A DNA stretch of 64,000 bases from JAEZDR01 sp039811185 (GCA_039811185.1 JBDHYF010000006.1:1-64000), one strand, 5' to 3'. Shown: positions 17,959 to 26,464, numbered from the stretch's first letter. Notes: generated from the letters alone by a model not told the origin. Translations and numbers: made by a program.

Positions 17959-19206
17959 ATGGTTGTAATAAAGAAACCCGAATTGCTGTCACCCGTCGGC
18001 TCGTTCGAAAGTTTAATGGCGGCCATTCGCGGCGGCGCCGATGCCATTTATTTTGGCGTGGAGCAACTCAATATGCGGGCAAAATCGGTTCATTCCTTTT
18101 CAATTGATGATCTTTCTGAAATCAGCTCCGTCTGTAAAGAACACGGCATAAAGGCTTACATCACTTTAAATACAGTGATGTTCGATTACGATATGCAGTT
18201 GGTGCGCACCATATTGCAGGCAGTAAAAAGCAACCATATCGATGCGGTGATAGCAGCCGATTTTGCGGTGATTGAAATGTGCCGCTCAATGAAGATTCCG
18301 CTCCATATTTCCACACAGGCGAATGTTAGTAATCTGGAATCGGTGAGTTTTTTCTCGTCATTTTCGGATGTGATTGTACTGGCCCGCGAACTCAGCCTGA
18401 AACAAGTCCAAAGCATCGTGGCGGGCATTTCCAGAAAAAACATCAGGGGCGTTTCCGGCCATTTAATGAAGATTGAGGTTTTTGCACATGGTGCTTTGTG
18501 TGTAGCGGTGTCCGGAAAATGTTATATGAGCCTGCATGAAAAAAATGCTTCTGCTAATCGCGGGGCGTGTGCGCAAAACTGCCGCCGTCCGTATAAAGTA
18601 ACGGATTTGGAAACCGGAAATGAATTGATGATTGATAACGAGTATATCATGTCACCGAAAGATTTGTGCACGCTTCCGTTTTTGGACGAAGTGATTGCCA
18701 CCGGTGTGGATGTATTAAAAATTGAAGGAAGAGGGAAGGGGCCTGAATATGTTTTTACGGTTACCAAATGTTACCGCGAGGCAATCGATGCAGTGGAAGC
18801 GAATACTTTTACCGAAGAAGGTGTTGAAGAATGGATGAAGCAGTTGCAAACTGTTTATAACCGGGGATTCTGGGAAGGTTATTATTTAGGCCGAAAGCTG
18901 GGCGAATGGACAAAGAATCCGGGTTCTGCAGCCACTCAGAGAAAAATTTATCTCGGCAAGGCAGTCAATTATTACGATCGTTCGGGCGTTGCTACCTTCC
19001 TGCTCGAATCGGGGAATGTAAAGGCGGGTGACGAACTGCTGGTTACGGGCCGGAAGTTTGGGATGTGCCGTTTTACGCTGGAGAATTTTAGAGTAGATGG
19101 AGCAGAAGCGAATGCCGCAGAGAAAGGCGCCACCATAACGATTGCCTTAGACGAGAAGGTAAGCCGTAACGATAAGCTGTATAAAATGGTAGCCGCAGAT
19201 GCCTAA
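17959..19206 (+). CDS. peptidase U32 family protein, probable tRNA hydroxylation factor (TrhP-like)
   Basis: The 415-residue protein opens with KKPELLSPVGSFESL and contains GGADAIYFGVEQLNMRA and the family block with conserved cysteines (HGALCVAVSGKCYMS, then GACAQNCRRPY), ending in a beta-rich C-terminal domain. U32 members include TrhP/YegQ, which adds a hydroxyl group toward 5-hydroxyuridine at tRNA position 34, and RlhA, which hydroxylates rRNA; four cysteines are thought to hold an iron-sulfur cluster. The ATG at 17959 is the only good start. The next gene, a ferredoxin, overlaps its 3' end by 8 bp, which makes a redox partnership plausible. Whether the target is tRNA or rRNA cannot be told here. 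Confidence 0.82.
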   Translation: MVVIKKPELLSPVGSFESLMAAIRGGADAIYFGVEQLNMRAKSVHSFSIDDLSEISSVCKEHGIKAYITLNTVMFDYDMQLVRTILQAVKSNHIDAVIAADFAVIEMCRSMKIPLHISTQANVSNLESVSFFSSFSDVIVLARELSLKQVQSIVAGISRKNIRGVSGHLMKIEVFAHGALCVAVSGKCYMSLHEKNASANRGACAQNCRRPYKVTDLETGNELMIDNEYIMSPKDLCTLPFLDEVIATGVDVLKIEGRGKGPEYVFTVTKCYREAIDAVEANTFTEEGVEEWMKQLQTVYNRGFWEGYYLGRKLGEWTKNPGSAATQRKIYLGKAVNYYDRSGVATFLLESGNVKAGDELLVTGRKFGMCRFTLENFRVDGAEANAAEKGATITIALDEKVSRNDKLYKMVAADA

Positions 19207-19420
19207 GATTGTACATTACCGCGATAAATGTATTGGTTGCGGAATTTGCTTTGAAATGCAGCCGGGAATATGGCGCATGTCTAAAAAAGATGGGAAGGCC
19301 ACGCTGGTGAAAGCGGTAAACAAGAAAGGTGTGTTTATTCTTGATGTTGAAATACAGGATACGCTCGATACAGAGCCGGTTGCCGGGGCATGTCCGGTAA
19401 ATTTGATAAAAATATGGTAG
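19199..19420 (+). CDS. single-cluster [4Fe-4S] ferredoxin
   Basis: The 73-residue protein has CIGCGIC at residues 11-17 and a distal ACPVN near residue 66, the ligand pattern of monocluster ferredoxins. It overlaps the 3' end of the U32 gene by 8 bp, so the two are almost certainly co-translated. The likely role is electron delivery to, or cluster assembly on, the U32 protein; this is inference from gene order. Confidence 0.88.
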   Translation: MPKIVHYRDKCIGCGICFEMQPGIWRMSKKDGKATLVKAVNKKGVFILDVEIQDTLDTEPVAGACPVNLIKIW

Positions 19421-19429
19421 CCTGTCTCA

Positions 19430-19534
19430 CTAACCTGTATTTGTAAAATGCACGATAATTTTTGAACTCGCGCCTTTTATGGTGTCGCTCATCAGGTCTT
19501 CCATTTTTAATAGAAACTCGGGTATATTTGACAT
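19430..19534 (-). CDS. possible 34-residue small ORF or gene remnant
   Basis: On the minus strand an ATG at 19534 opens a 34-residue frame (begins MSNIPEFLLKMEDLM, ends IIVHFTNTG) stopping at 19430. Its composition is protein-like, but it is short, has no recognised family, and overlaps the upstream region of the membrane protein on the other strand. It may be a genuine small protein or the tail of a decayed gene. Confidence 0.2.
   Translation of the reverse strand: MSNIPEFLLKMEDLMSDTIKGASSKIIVHFTNTG
19523..19530 (+). promoter_or_regulatory. candidate -7 box for the small membrane protein
   Basis: TATATTTG fits TAnnTTTG and ends 18 bp before the ATG at 19549. This spacing supports ATG 19549 over the upstream in-frame start at 19462. 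No -33 element is clear. Confidence 0.4.
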
Positions 19535-19548
19535 CCAGTTTCAATATT

Positions 19549-19842
19549 ATGATTGAAATAATAATTTTTGGAGTTATTGCTTTACTGGCTCTTTACATTG
19601 TTGTAAAATTTATGTTGCTTACCGGTACTGTTATACGCATTATACTGCAAAATGTAGCCGAGCCCGTTTGTGCATGGCTATATTATTGGCCTATTACCGT
19701 TACAGCTAATATTTGCATTTATCTGGTTTACCATTTTGCCGTTCCACACACTTTAGAAGCTAAATTTCTGCTCATCTTTTTTGAGTGTATGCCTGCGGTG
19801 CTTGCCATTCCTTCGTTTAGGAATGTCGTAAAGAATTCCTAA
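19549..19842 (+). CDS. small hydrophobic membrane protein, unknown function
   Basis: The 97-residue product has hydrophobic segments at about residues 3-23, 38-62 and 74-90, so it is probably an inner-membrane protein with three helices. It is not recognised. I use ATG 19549, which sits behind a TAnnTTTG box; the frame can be extended to 19462, but that part (NSRLLWCRSSGLPF) does not look conserved. It stands alone in a gene-poor patch. Confidence 0.5.
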   Translation: MIEIIIFGVIALLALYIVVKFMLLTGTVIRIILQNVAEPVCAWLYYWPITVTANICIYLVYHFAVPHTLEAKFLLIFFECMPAVLAIPSFRNVVKNS

Positions 19843-20036
19843 TTAAAATCACTTCCACTATTTCGCCTGTCGCCGCTATCATACCAAGTTCGCAGGCTAT
19901 TTTGCGCCAGGCATCATCAGTCAGCGTCTTGGTTTAATCCATTACGTAGCGAGTTCAGCTAATCAATATGTGGCAACCGCTTGTAAAATTTTTGCCGCTC
20001 TTAGTTTTTTAGGTCTGTGATTCTGGTGTTTATTTA
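19835..20036 (-). pseudogene. possible decayed coding fragments, unidentified
   Basis: On the minus strand, protein-like stretches occur in two frames broken by stops: one reads RPKKLRAAKILQAVATY, then stop, LAELAT, stop, and after a one-base shift LTDDAWRKIACELGMIAATG continues with EIVEVILI. The joined reading looks like a single decayed gene with two nonsense codons and a frameshift. No family is recognised. This is what fills most of the 409-bp gap between 19842 and 20252; the rest is a 63-residue minus-strand frame of doubtful status (20034-20225) and the sdh terminator. Confidence 0.3.
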
Positions 20037-20200
20037 ACCGGCAAGGTCTTTTAAAGTGTTTTTGAAAAGGTTTTTCAAGGTGGCAAAGAACTGTAAAACG
20101 GAAGAAATATTATGTATTCCGTCGTTGATAAAGATTAAGTAAGACAACGCCTTCAGAATTGAAAACAGAAGGGCTGTATCCCGGTAGAGGTCCGAATAAA

Positions 20201-20244
20201 AAAGAGGAAAGAGGCCATTGCACAAGCTGTGAGGCGGCCTCTTT
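20201..20244 (-). terminator. intrinsic terminator of the sdh operon
   Basis: AAAGAGGCC (20208-20216) and GGCCTCTTT (20236-20244) form a 9-bp perfect stem just beyond the sdhB stop. Read on the minus strand it is followed by CCTCTTTTTT. The loop is about 19 nt. Confidence 0.75.
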
Positions 20245-20251
20245 TAATAAG

Positions 20252-21028
20252 TTAGTCCTGATGCACACCATCGGCTGTTAGTACGGCCATAGCATACTCG
20301 CGGTTCATACGGGCAATATTGTCAATGGAAATTTCTTTCGGGCATGCTGCTTCACAGGCTTCCGTAAACGTGCAGGCTCCAAATCCTTCTTTATCCATTT
20401 GATTAATCATGTTCACCGCTCTCAGCTTACGTTCCGGATCGCCTTGCGGTAACAAAGCAAGGTGTGCAATTTTAGCGGAAACAAACAAAGATGCTGAAGC
20501 ATTTTTACAGGCTGCAACACAGGCGCCGCAACCAATACAGGCCGCAGCAGCGAAGGAAGTGTCGGCTCTGTCTTTTTCGATGGGAAGTGAGTTGCCGTCA
20601 ACAGCATTACCGGTGTTCACGGATATATAGCCTCCTGAAGCAATTATTCTGTCGAAGCTTGAACGGTCGGTTACCAGGTCTTTAATTACCGGAAAAGCAT
20701 TCGCACGCCATGGCTCAACAACAACCGTATCGCCGTCTTTAAATGCGCGCATGTGTAACTGACAGGTTGTGGTACCCTGCCACGGGCCATGCGGCTTACC
20801 ATCGATGTACATCGAACAAGCCCCGCAAATTCCTTCACGGCAATCGTGGTCAAATGCAATCGGATCGTTCCCTTCTGTAATCAGCTTTTCATTTAATACA
20901 TCAAACATTTCGAGAAAACTCATTTCCGACGAAATGTCTTTCACCTGATAAGTGATGAAGCCTCCTTTATCGTCTTTGTTTTTCTGACGCCATACTTTCA
21001 GCGTCAGGTTCATTTTATAGTGTTCCAT
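20252..21028 (-). CDS. sdhB: succinate dehydrogenase/fumarate reductase iron-sulfur subunit
   Basis: SdhB passes electrons from the flavoprotein to quinone through three clusters. The 258-residue protein shows the [2Fe-2S] motif CREGICGACSMYIDG, the [4Fe-4S] motif CIGCGACVAACKN and the [3Fe-4S] motif CTFTEACEAACPKE. It is the last gene of the sdhC-sdhA-sdhB operon, 18 bp after sdhA, and is followed by a terminator. Confidence 0.96.
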   Translation of the reverse strand: MEHYKMNLTLKVWRQKNKDDKGGFITYQVKDISSEMSFLEMFDVLNEKLITEGNDPIAFDHDCREGICGACSMYIDGKPHGPWQGTTTCQLHMRAFKDGDTVVVEPWRANAFPVIKDLVTDRSSFDRIIASGGYISVNTGNAVDGNSLPIEKDRADTSFAAAACIGCGACVAACKNASASLFVSAKIAHLALLPQGDPERKLRAVNMINQMDKEGFGACTFTEACEAACPKEISIDNIARMNREYAMAVLTADGVHQD

Positions 21029-21046
21029 TGAAAGACAGTTTTTTGT

Positions 21047-23020
21047 TTATTTATAGCTTCTTTGTGTGGGGTGTACAACTTCGTAAACCAGAGGTTCTTT
21101 ATGGAGCTCAAACTGGTTTCCTTCTTTATACTCCCAGGCGCTCACATACATATAGCCCTCATCGTTACGCATTGCTTCACCCTCCTCGGTTTGATATTCT
21201 TCTCTGAAATGGCCGCCACAGCTTTCATTGCGGTCAAGCGCATCCATTGCCATCAATTCACCAAGCTCTAAAAAGTCGGCAATGCGGTTTGCTTTGTCCA
21301 ACTCGGGATTGTGTTCAAAAACTTCACCCGGAATGCGCACATTCTTCCAAAACTCTTCCCGTAAACTTCTTATTTCGGTGATGGCTTCTTTTAGTCCCGC
21401 AGCATTTCTTGCCATTCCGCACTTGTTCCACATTATTTTTCCCAAGCGCTTGTGAAAGCTTTCAACGCTTTCGGTTCCTTTAATGCTCATCAGCCTGCTA
21501 ATACGCTCCGCAACGGCTTGTTCCGCTGCTTCAAATGCCGGATGAGTTGTGGGTATCGGCGCAGTGCGAATGTCGTCGGCAAGGTTGTTTCCGATGGTAT
21601 AAGGGATTACAAAATATCCGTCAGCAAGTCCCTGCATCAGAGCAGAGGCGCCTAAGCGGTTAGCGCCGTGGTCAGAAAAGTTAGCCTCACCCAAACAATA
21701 CAAGTTGGGTAAGGTAGTTTGTAATTCATAGTCTACCCAAAGGCCGCCCATCGTATAGTGTACCGCAGGATAGATGCGCATCGGCACTTCGTAGGGATTT
21801 TCGCCGGTAATTTTTTCGTACATGTCGAACAGGTTGCCGTATTTTTCCTTTACCACCAGTTTTCCATGATGAATCACTTCCTCTTGGGTTGGATTTTCAA
21901 TACCGTGTTTACTGCACTCAATTCTTCCATAGCGGTCGATTGCGGATGCATAATCGAGATATACGGCTTGGCGCGAAGTGCCGACGCCGTAGCCCGCATC
22001 GCATCTTTCTTTCGCTGCTCTCGATGCTACGTCGCGTGGAACAAGGTTTCCGAACGCAGGATATCTTCTCTCGAGGTAGTAGTCTCTTTCTTCTTCCGGT
22101 ATTTCGTTTGGACGACGCGTATCGTTCTGCTTTTTCGGAACCCAGATGCGGCCGTCGTTTCGTAAAGATTCCGACATCAGCGTAAGCTTACTTTGAAACT
22201 CTCCGGAAACCGGTATGCAGGTTGGGTGAATCTGTGTCATGCAAGGGTTTCCGAAGAACGCACCTTTTTTATGAGCCTTCCATGCTGCCGTTACGTTACT
22301 GCCCATGGCGTTGGTAGACAAATAAAATACGTTTCCATAACCACCTGAACAAAGTAATACAGCATGACCAAAATGGCGCTCCAGTTTTCCCGTTATTAAA
22401 TCACGGGCAATAATACCACGCGCTTTCCCATCTATCACCACCAACTCAAGCATTTCGTGGCGGCTGTACATTTTTACCGTACCTAATGCTACCTGCCTTT
22501 CGAGCGCCTGATAGGCTCCAATCAGTAACTGCTGCCCGGTTTGTCCGGCTGCATAAAACGTTCGTTGAACCTGTGTTCCGCCGAACGAGCGGTTGCTGAG
22601 CAGGCCGCCGTATTCACGCGCAAAAGGAACGCCCTGCGCCACACATTGATCAATGATGTTCGCACTCACTTCTGCCAGACGGTGCACATTTCCCTCGCGG
22701 GAGCGGTAGTCGCCACCTTTAATGGTATCGTAAAATAAACGAAACACACTGTCGCCATCGTTTTGATAGTTTTTTGCAGCGTTAATGCCACCCTGCGCAG
22801 CAATGGAGTGGGCGCGGCGGGGCGAATCCTGAAAACAAAATGCTTTCACCTTATAACCCATTTCTCCAAGACTTGCAGCGGCCGATGCCCCGGCTAAGCC
22901 CGTGCCTACAACAATTATCTCCAAACGTCTTTTGTTAGCAGGGTTAACAAGCTTACAGGTGCTTTTGTACTTACTCCATTTTTGTTCCAGCGGACCGTCA
23001 GGAATTTTTGCGTCAAGCAT
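21047..23020 (-). CDS. sdhA: succinate dehydrogenase/fumarate reductase flavoprotein subunit
   Basis: SdhA oxidises succinate to fumarate with covalently bound FAD. The 657-residue protein has the dinucleotide-binding start VVGTGLAGASAAASLGEMG near residue 40, the FAD-attachment region AHSIAAQGGINAAKNYQNDG, and later the capping and active-site segments including HPTCIP and ASRAAKERC. The length and the order sdhC-A-B match the Bacteroidota b558-type complex, which in this phylum can also act as a fumarate reductase. Confidence 0.96.
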   Translation of the reverse strand: MLDAKIPDGPLEQKWSKYKSTCKLVNPANKRRLEIIVVGTGLAGASAAASLGEMGYKVKAFCFQDSPRRAHSIAAQGGINAAKNYQNDGDSVFRLFYDTIKGGDYRSREGNVHRLAEVSANIIDQCVAQGVPFAREYGGLLSNRSFGGTQVQRTFYAAGQTGQQLLIGAYQALERQVALGTVKMYSRHEMLELVVIDGKARGIIARDLITGKLERHFGHAVLLCSGGYGNVFYLSTNAMGSNVTAAWKAHKKGAFFGNPCMTQIHPTCIPVSGEFQSKLTLMSESLRNDGRIWVPKKQNDTRRPNEIPEEERDYYLERRYPAFGNLVPRDVASRAAKERCDAGYGVGTSRQAVYLDYASAIDRYGRIECSKHGIENPTQEEVIHHGKLVVKEKYGNLFDMYEKITGENPYEVPMRIYPAVHYTMGGLWVDYELQTTLPNLYCLGEANFSDHGANRLGASALMQGLADGYFVIPYTIGNNLADDIRTAPIPTTHPAFEAAEQAVAERISRLMSIKGTESVESFHKRLGKIMWNKCGMARNAAGLKEAITEIRSLREEFWKNVRIPGEVFEHNPELDKANRIADFLELGELMAMDALDRNESCGGHFREEYQTEEGEAMRNDEGYMYVSAWEYKEGNQFELHKEPLVYEVVHPTQRSYK

Positions 23021-23058
23021 ATAATCTTTTTGAATTTTTTAAAATGTTGAAGTGATAC

Positions 23059-23763
23059 TTATTTAACCCATCCTAAATACATGCTGATGGGCATCATGGC
23101 AAAGGCAAGGCAAACAACGATAGCGAATCCATAGCCGAAATTCTGAATCATTTTTGCATACCGGCGATTGTGAACTCCGAGGGAACGAAATGCAGAATGG
23201 AAGCCGTGCATCAAATGGTATAAAAGCGACAATACGCCTACCACATACAGAATAACGATAACCGGATTTTGGAATACCACCAGCATTTCTGAATAGAGAT
23301 CGTGCATCTCGAAGCCGGTGCCGTAGTCTTTAACAGGCAGTTCCGCAACGTTTCCAACACCACCCAAACGGGAAGGTACCCAGAAGTGATAGATGTGCAT
23401 AATCAGGAACAGAAAAATCAACGTTCCGAGCAATCCCATGCTGCGACTGTACCATTTGCTTCCGCGGTTTCCAAAGCTTACCGCATATCCTTGTTTTCTT
23501 TTAGAGTTGTTGATGGAGGTGAGTAAATAGCCCTGATAAATATGCAGAATAATTCCGGCAAACAACACCCACTCCATAATTCTGATAACAATCGTTTTAC
23601 CCATAAAGTTGGCGCCTTTGTTAAACATTTCGCCGCCGTCGTTAGCCCAGATGGTTGCATTTAAGCCAACATGCACAATAAGAAATCCGATTAAAAAAAC
23701 ACCGGTAATTCCCATCACCAGTTTTCTGCCAACCGAGGAGGTGAAGGCCTGTTTCCAAGTCAT
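23059..23763 (-). CDS. sdhC: succinate dehydrogenase cytochrome b558 subunit
   Basis: The 234-residue membrane anchor has five hydrophobic segments and membrane histidines typical of the diheme b558 family (for example FLIVHVGLNA, LHIYQGYLL, MHIYHFWVPSR and LLYHLMHGFHSAFRSLG). It binds heme b and quinone and anchors SdhAB. A single anchor with no sdhD is normal for this type. It is the first gene of the operon, with a TAnnTTTG box 33 bp upstream. Confidence 0.94.
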   Translation of the reverse strand: MTWKQAFTSSVGRKLVMGITGVFLIGFLIVHVGLNATIWANDGGEMFNKGANFMGKTIVIRIMEWVLFAGIILHIYQGYLLTSINNSKRKQGYAVSFGNRGSKWYSRSMGLLGTLIFLFLIMHIYHFWVPSRLGGVGNVAELPVKDYGTGFEMHDLYSEMLVVFQNPVIVILYVVGVLSLLYHLMHGFHSAFRSLGVHNRRYAKMIQNFGYGFAIVVCLAFAMMPISMYLGWVK

Positions 23764-23796
23764 AAAGCAAGTTTAGGTTTTTGTAATTAATCTCTG

Positions 23797-23804
23797 CAAA
23801 AATA
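23797..23804 (-). promoter_or_regulatory. candidate -7 box of the sdhCAB operon
   Basis: Read on the minus strand this is TATTTTTG, matching TAnnTTTG, 33 bp before the sdhC ATG in the intergenic region shared with the divergent permease gene. Confidence 0.45.
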
Positions 23805-23926
23805 AGCATCCTTCTGTTTATGGTTGGATATAGTTTGCATCTATATAAAAATTCTCCCGGTTGCAGCTAAAAAAATCCATCCAAATAAAAGATGAGAGCC
23901 GCTTTAGTTTTTTAGTGATAATGATT

Positions 23927-23934
23927 TAGGTTTG
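23927..23934 (+). promoter_or_regulatory. candidate -7 box of the second permease gene
   Basis: TAGGTTTG fits TAnnTTTG but ends only 5 bp before the ATG at 23940, which would give a nearly leaderless message. Support is weak for that reason. Confidence 0.3.
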
Positions 23935-23939
23935 ATGTT

Positions 23940-25190
23940 ATGCTGAAACTTTTTACCATTTTATGGAATAGTTTTTTACTTGCCATGCAAGAGTTGAAGG
24001 TGAATAAACTGCGTACTTTTCTATCCCTGCTCGGCATCACAATCGGCATCTTTTGCATTATCGGCGTGCTTGCAACGGTGGATAGCCTCGAGAAAAAAGT
24101 GCAGAGTGATATTCAGTCGCTCGGTACTAACACAATTTATATAGACAAGTGGGAATATGCCGGAGGAAATGATTATCCCTGGTGGAAGTTTGTAAATCGT
24201 CCGTTGCCAAAATACAACGAGGTAAAGCTGATAAAGGAGCGGTCGGCATTGGCAACAGAAGTTGCTTTTTTTGCTAGCGCTGCTGCATCAGCGCACTATA
24301 ACGACAACGAACTCGAGTCGGTGAAAATATACTGCATCACCGAAGATTTTGATAAAATCCAGTCGTTTGAAATAGCCAACGGAAGGTATTTTTCCGAAAG
24401 CGATTTTCAACGGGGAACTCCTGTTGCGGTAATCGGGAATGAAGTGGCGGTACAGTTGTTTGGCGGAGCAGAGTATGCCGAAGGAAAAACCTTTGTTTAT
24501 AACAACAGAAGAGTAACTGTTATCGGTGTAGTTAACAAACAAGGCGGCGGATTTATGAACGCGTTCGACTACGACAATGCCATGATGGTGACGTACAAGT
24601 ATTTTGCTTCGGTTTACGACCTGTCTTCCGATAATATAAATCCATTTGTGATGGTGAAGGGCAGAGGCGATGTAACCTCCGAAGCGCTGTCGAACGAGTT
24701 GCGCGGCATCATGCGGCAAATAAGAAAAATCAGTCCGACGGGCGAAGACAATTTTGCGCTGAATGAAGTAAGCGCTATCAGCAACCAGGCAAGTCAGGTG
24801 TTCTCTACCGTAAACATTGGCGGATGGGCCATCGCAGTGCTTTCGCTTATTGTAGGCGCTTTTGGTGTTGCAAACATAATGTTCGTTACTGTTCGCGAAC
24901 GTACCGGACAGATCGGTTTAAAAAAAGCCATCGGTGCAACAAAGGCGACAATACTTTCCGAATTTCTAATTGAAAGTGCGTTTCTCTGTGTTATCGGCGG
25001 CGCAATAGGTGTGCTGCTCGTTTGGCTGCTGGCGCTCGCCGCCAGCGCAGCTATGCCGTTTGCCATTGTACTTGCACCCAGAATGGTTTTGTTTGCGTTT
25101 GGATTATGTGTAGTGCTCGGCATTTTATCCGGTATTATTCCCGCTTACACCGCAGCTAAGCTTGACCCGGTTGTCGCTATTCGCAGTTAA
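23940..25190 (+). CDS. MacB/FtsX-type ABC transporter permease (second copy)
   Basis: This 416-residue protein has an N-terminal helix with LNKLRTFLSLLGITIGIF-like sequence, a MacB periplasmic domain, and a C-terminal FtsX domain with ERTGQIGLKKAIGAT and the ending AKLDPVVAIRS. It is paralogous to 16633-17901. Again there is no neighbouring ATPase gene, so it must borrow one encoded elsewhere. It is divergent from sdhC and 45 bp upstream of tsaD. Confidence 0.85.
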   Translation: MLKLFTILWNSFLLAMQELKVNKLRTFLSLLGITIGIFCIIGVLATVDSLEKKVQSDIQSLGTNTIYIDKWEYAGGNDYPWWKFVNRPLPKYNEVKLIKERSALATEVAFFASAAASAHYNDNELESVKIYCITEDFDKIQSFEIANGRYFSESDFQRGTPVAVIGNEVAVQLFGGAEYAEGKTFVYNNRRVTVIGVVNKQGGGFMNAFDYDNAMMVTYKYFASVYDLSSDNINPFVMVKGRGDVTSEALSNELRGIMRQIRKISPTGEDNFALNEVSAISNQASQVFSTVNIGGWAIAVLSLIVGAFGVANIMFVTVRERTGQIGLKKAIGATKATILSEFLIESAFLCVIGGAIGVLLVWLLALAASAAMPFAIVLAPRMVLFAFGLCVVLGILSGIIPAYTAAKLDPVVAIRS

Positions 25191-25235
25191 GTTCCAAATT
25201 TTGAAAATCATTTTCTGGCATTTAGTTTCGCTGCA

Positions 25236-26267
25236 ATGTACGAGCGTGTTTCCTTACTTGCTATTGAGTCTTCGTGCGATGATACTTCGGCTGCAATCTG
25301 CGTAGACGGAGGTATTTTATCAAACGTAATTGCGTCTCAAAAAATTCATGAGCGCTATGGCGGGGTCGTGCCCGAACTCGCAAGCAGGGCGCATATTCAA
25401 AATATCGTTCCGGTTGTTTCAGAGGCTCTCCGGGTGGCAAACGAAAAGCTCACTGCCTGCAACAAACCGGTGGTTACGCTTGCAACCTTAAGCGCCGTTG
25501 CTTACACTGGCTCGCCCGGCCTGATTGGTAGTCTTTTAGTAGGGGCACAGTTTGCTAAATCAATCGCACTTTGTTTCAATCTGCCAATCATTAAAGTGCA
25601 TCACATGCAGGCACACGTGTTGAGTAACCTGATAAGTGAACACCGGCCTTCTTTTCCGTTCTTGTGTTTAACAGTCAGCGGCGGACATACCCAAATTGTG
25701 AGAGTGGACAGCCCGTCCGCTATGCAGGTTTTAGGCGAAACAATCGATGATGCCGCAGGCGAGGCGTTCGATAAATCAGCGAAGCTTCTCGGACTTCCCT
25801 ATCCCGGCGGGCCGTTGATCGACAAGTTTGCGACCGACGGTAATCCACAGCGTTTCCGATTTGCTGAGCCAAAGATTCCTGCCCTGAATTTTAGCTTTAG
25901 CGGCCTCAAAACATCAATCCTCTATTTTATTGAGAAGCAGAAAACTGCCAACGCTTTTTTCATTGAGCAAAATCTTCCTGATCTCTGCGCATCTGTTCAG
26001 CATACGATCGTAAATATTTTAATGAAAAAACTAACAGCAGCCGTAGCTGAAACCGGCATTACCGAAGTGTGCCTCGCCGGCGGCGTCAGCGCAAATTCCG
26101 GCCTCCGAAAAGCATTTATCGAGGTATCAGAAAAAAATGGATGGAACTGCTTCATCCCCGATTTTCAATATTGCACGGATAACGCGGGCATGATTGCAAT
26201 TGCAGCCTATCATCAATTCCTGAACCGTGAGTTCTCGGATTTAACAGATTCGGTATCAGCAAGATGA
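25236..26267 (+). CDS. tsaD: tRNA N6-threonylcarbamoyladenosine transferase
   Basis: TsaD transfers threonylcarbamoyl to A37 of tRNAs reading ANN codons, with TsaB and TsaE. The 343-residue protein has LAIESSCDDTSAA at the start, the metal-binding HHMQAH motif near residue 123, VSGGHTQIVRV, GEAFDKSAKLLGLPYPGG, and CLAGGVSANSGLR. The Gln in HMQAH, where many bacteria have Glu, does not affect the metal-binding histidines. Confidence 0.96.
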   Translation: MYERVSLLAIESSCDDTSAAICVDGGILSNVIASQKIHERYGGVVPELASRAHIQNIVPVVSEALRVANEKLTACNKPVVTLATLSAVAYTGSPGLIGSLLVGAQFAKSIALCFNLPIIKVHHMQAHVLSNLISEHRPSFPFLCLTVSGGHTQIVRVDSPSAMQVLGETIDDAAGEAFDKSAKLLGLPYPGGPLIDKFATDGNPQRFRFAEPKIPALNFSFSGLKTSILYFIEKQKTANAFFIEQNLPDLCASVQHTIVNILMKKLTAAVAETGITEVCLAGGVSANSGLRKAFIEVSEKNGWNCFIPDFQYCTDNAGMIAIAAYHQFLNREFSDLTDSVSAR

Positions 26268-26325
26268 GGCCCCGGAAAATACTTTGGCACAAGGTTGGAA
26301 ATACAGTAGTCAAATTTCATTTTTT

Positions 26326-26385
26326 ATGAAAAACTATTTAATCATCATCGTTTACTTCTTTTTTTTACTTGCCGCAATGAGCTAA
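26326..26385 (+). CDS. possible 19-residue hydrophobic peptide
   Basis: An ATG at 26326 opens a 19-residue frame, MKNYLIIIVYFFFLLAAMS, ending in TAA at 26385, inside the 215-bp gap between tsaD and the LolA gene. It resembles a bare signal peptide or a single-helix small membrane protein. It could be a chance frame in A/T-rich DNA. Confidence 0.2.
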   Translation: MKNYLIIIVYFFFLLAAMS

Positions 26386-26456
26386 TTAACTGAGAACTTT
26401 AACGTTTTAAGAACTTAAACGATACCGCCTACCTAACAGTCGAAAACGCATCAATT

Positions 26457-26464
26457 TATCTTTG
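26457..26464 (+). promoter_or_regulatory. candidate -7 box of the LolA-like gene
   Basis: TATCTTTG fits TAnnTTTG and ends 18 bp before the ATG at 26483, a usual leader distance for this phylum. No -33 TTG is clear. Confidence 0.45.

Noticed and set aside
20034..20225. 63-residue minus-strand frame between the sdh terminator and the decayed patch
   Set aside because: It overlaps the terminator arm at its start and has no recognisable domain; it is mentioned only as part of the decayed patch.
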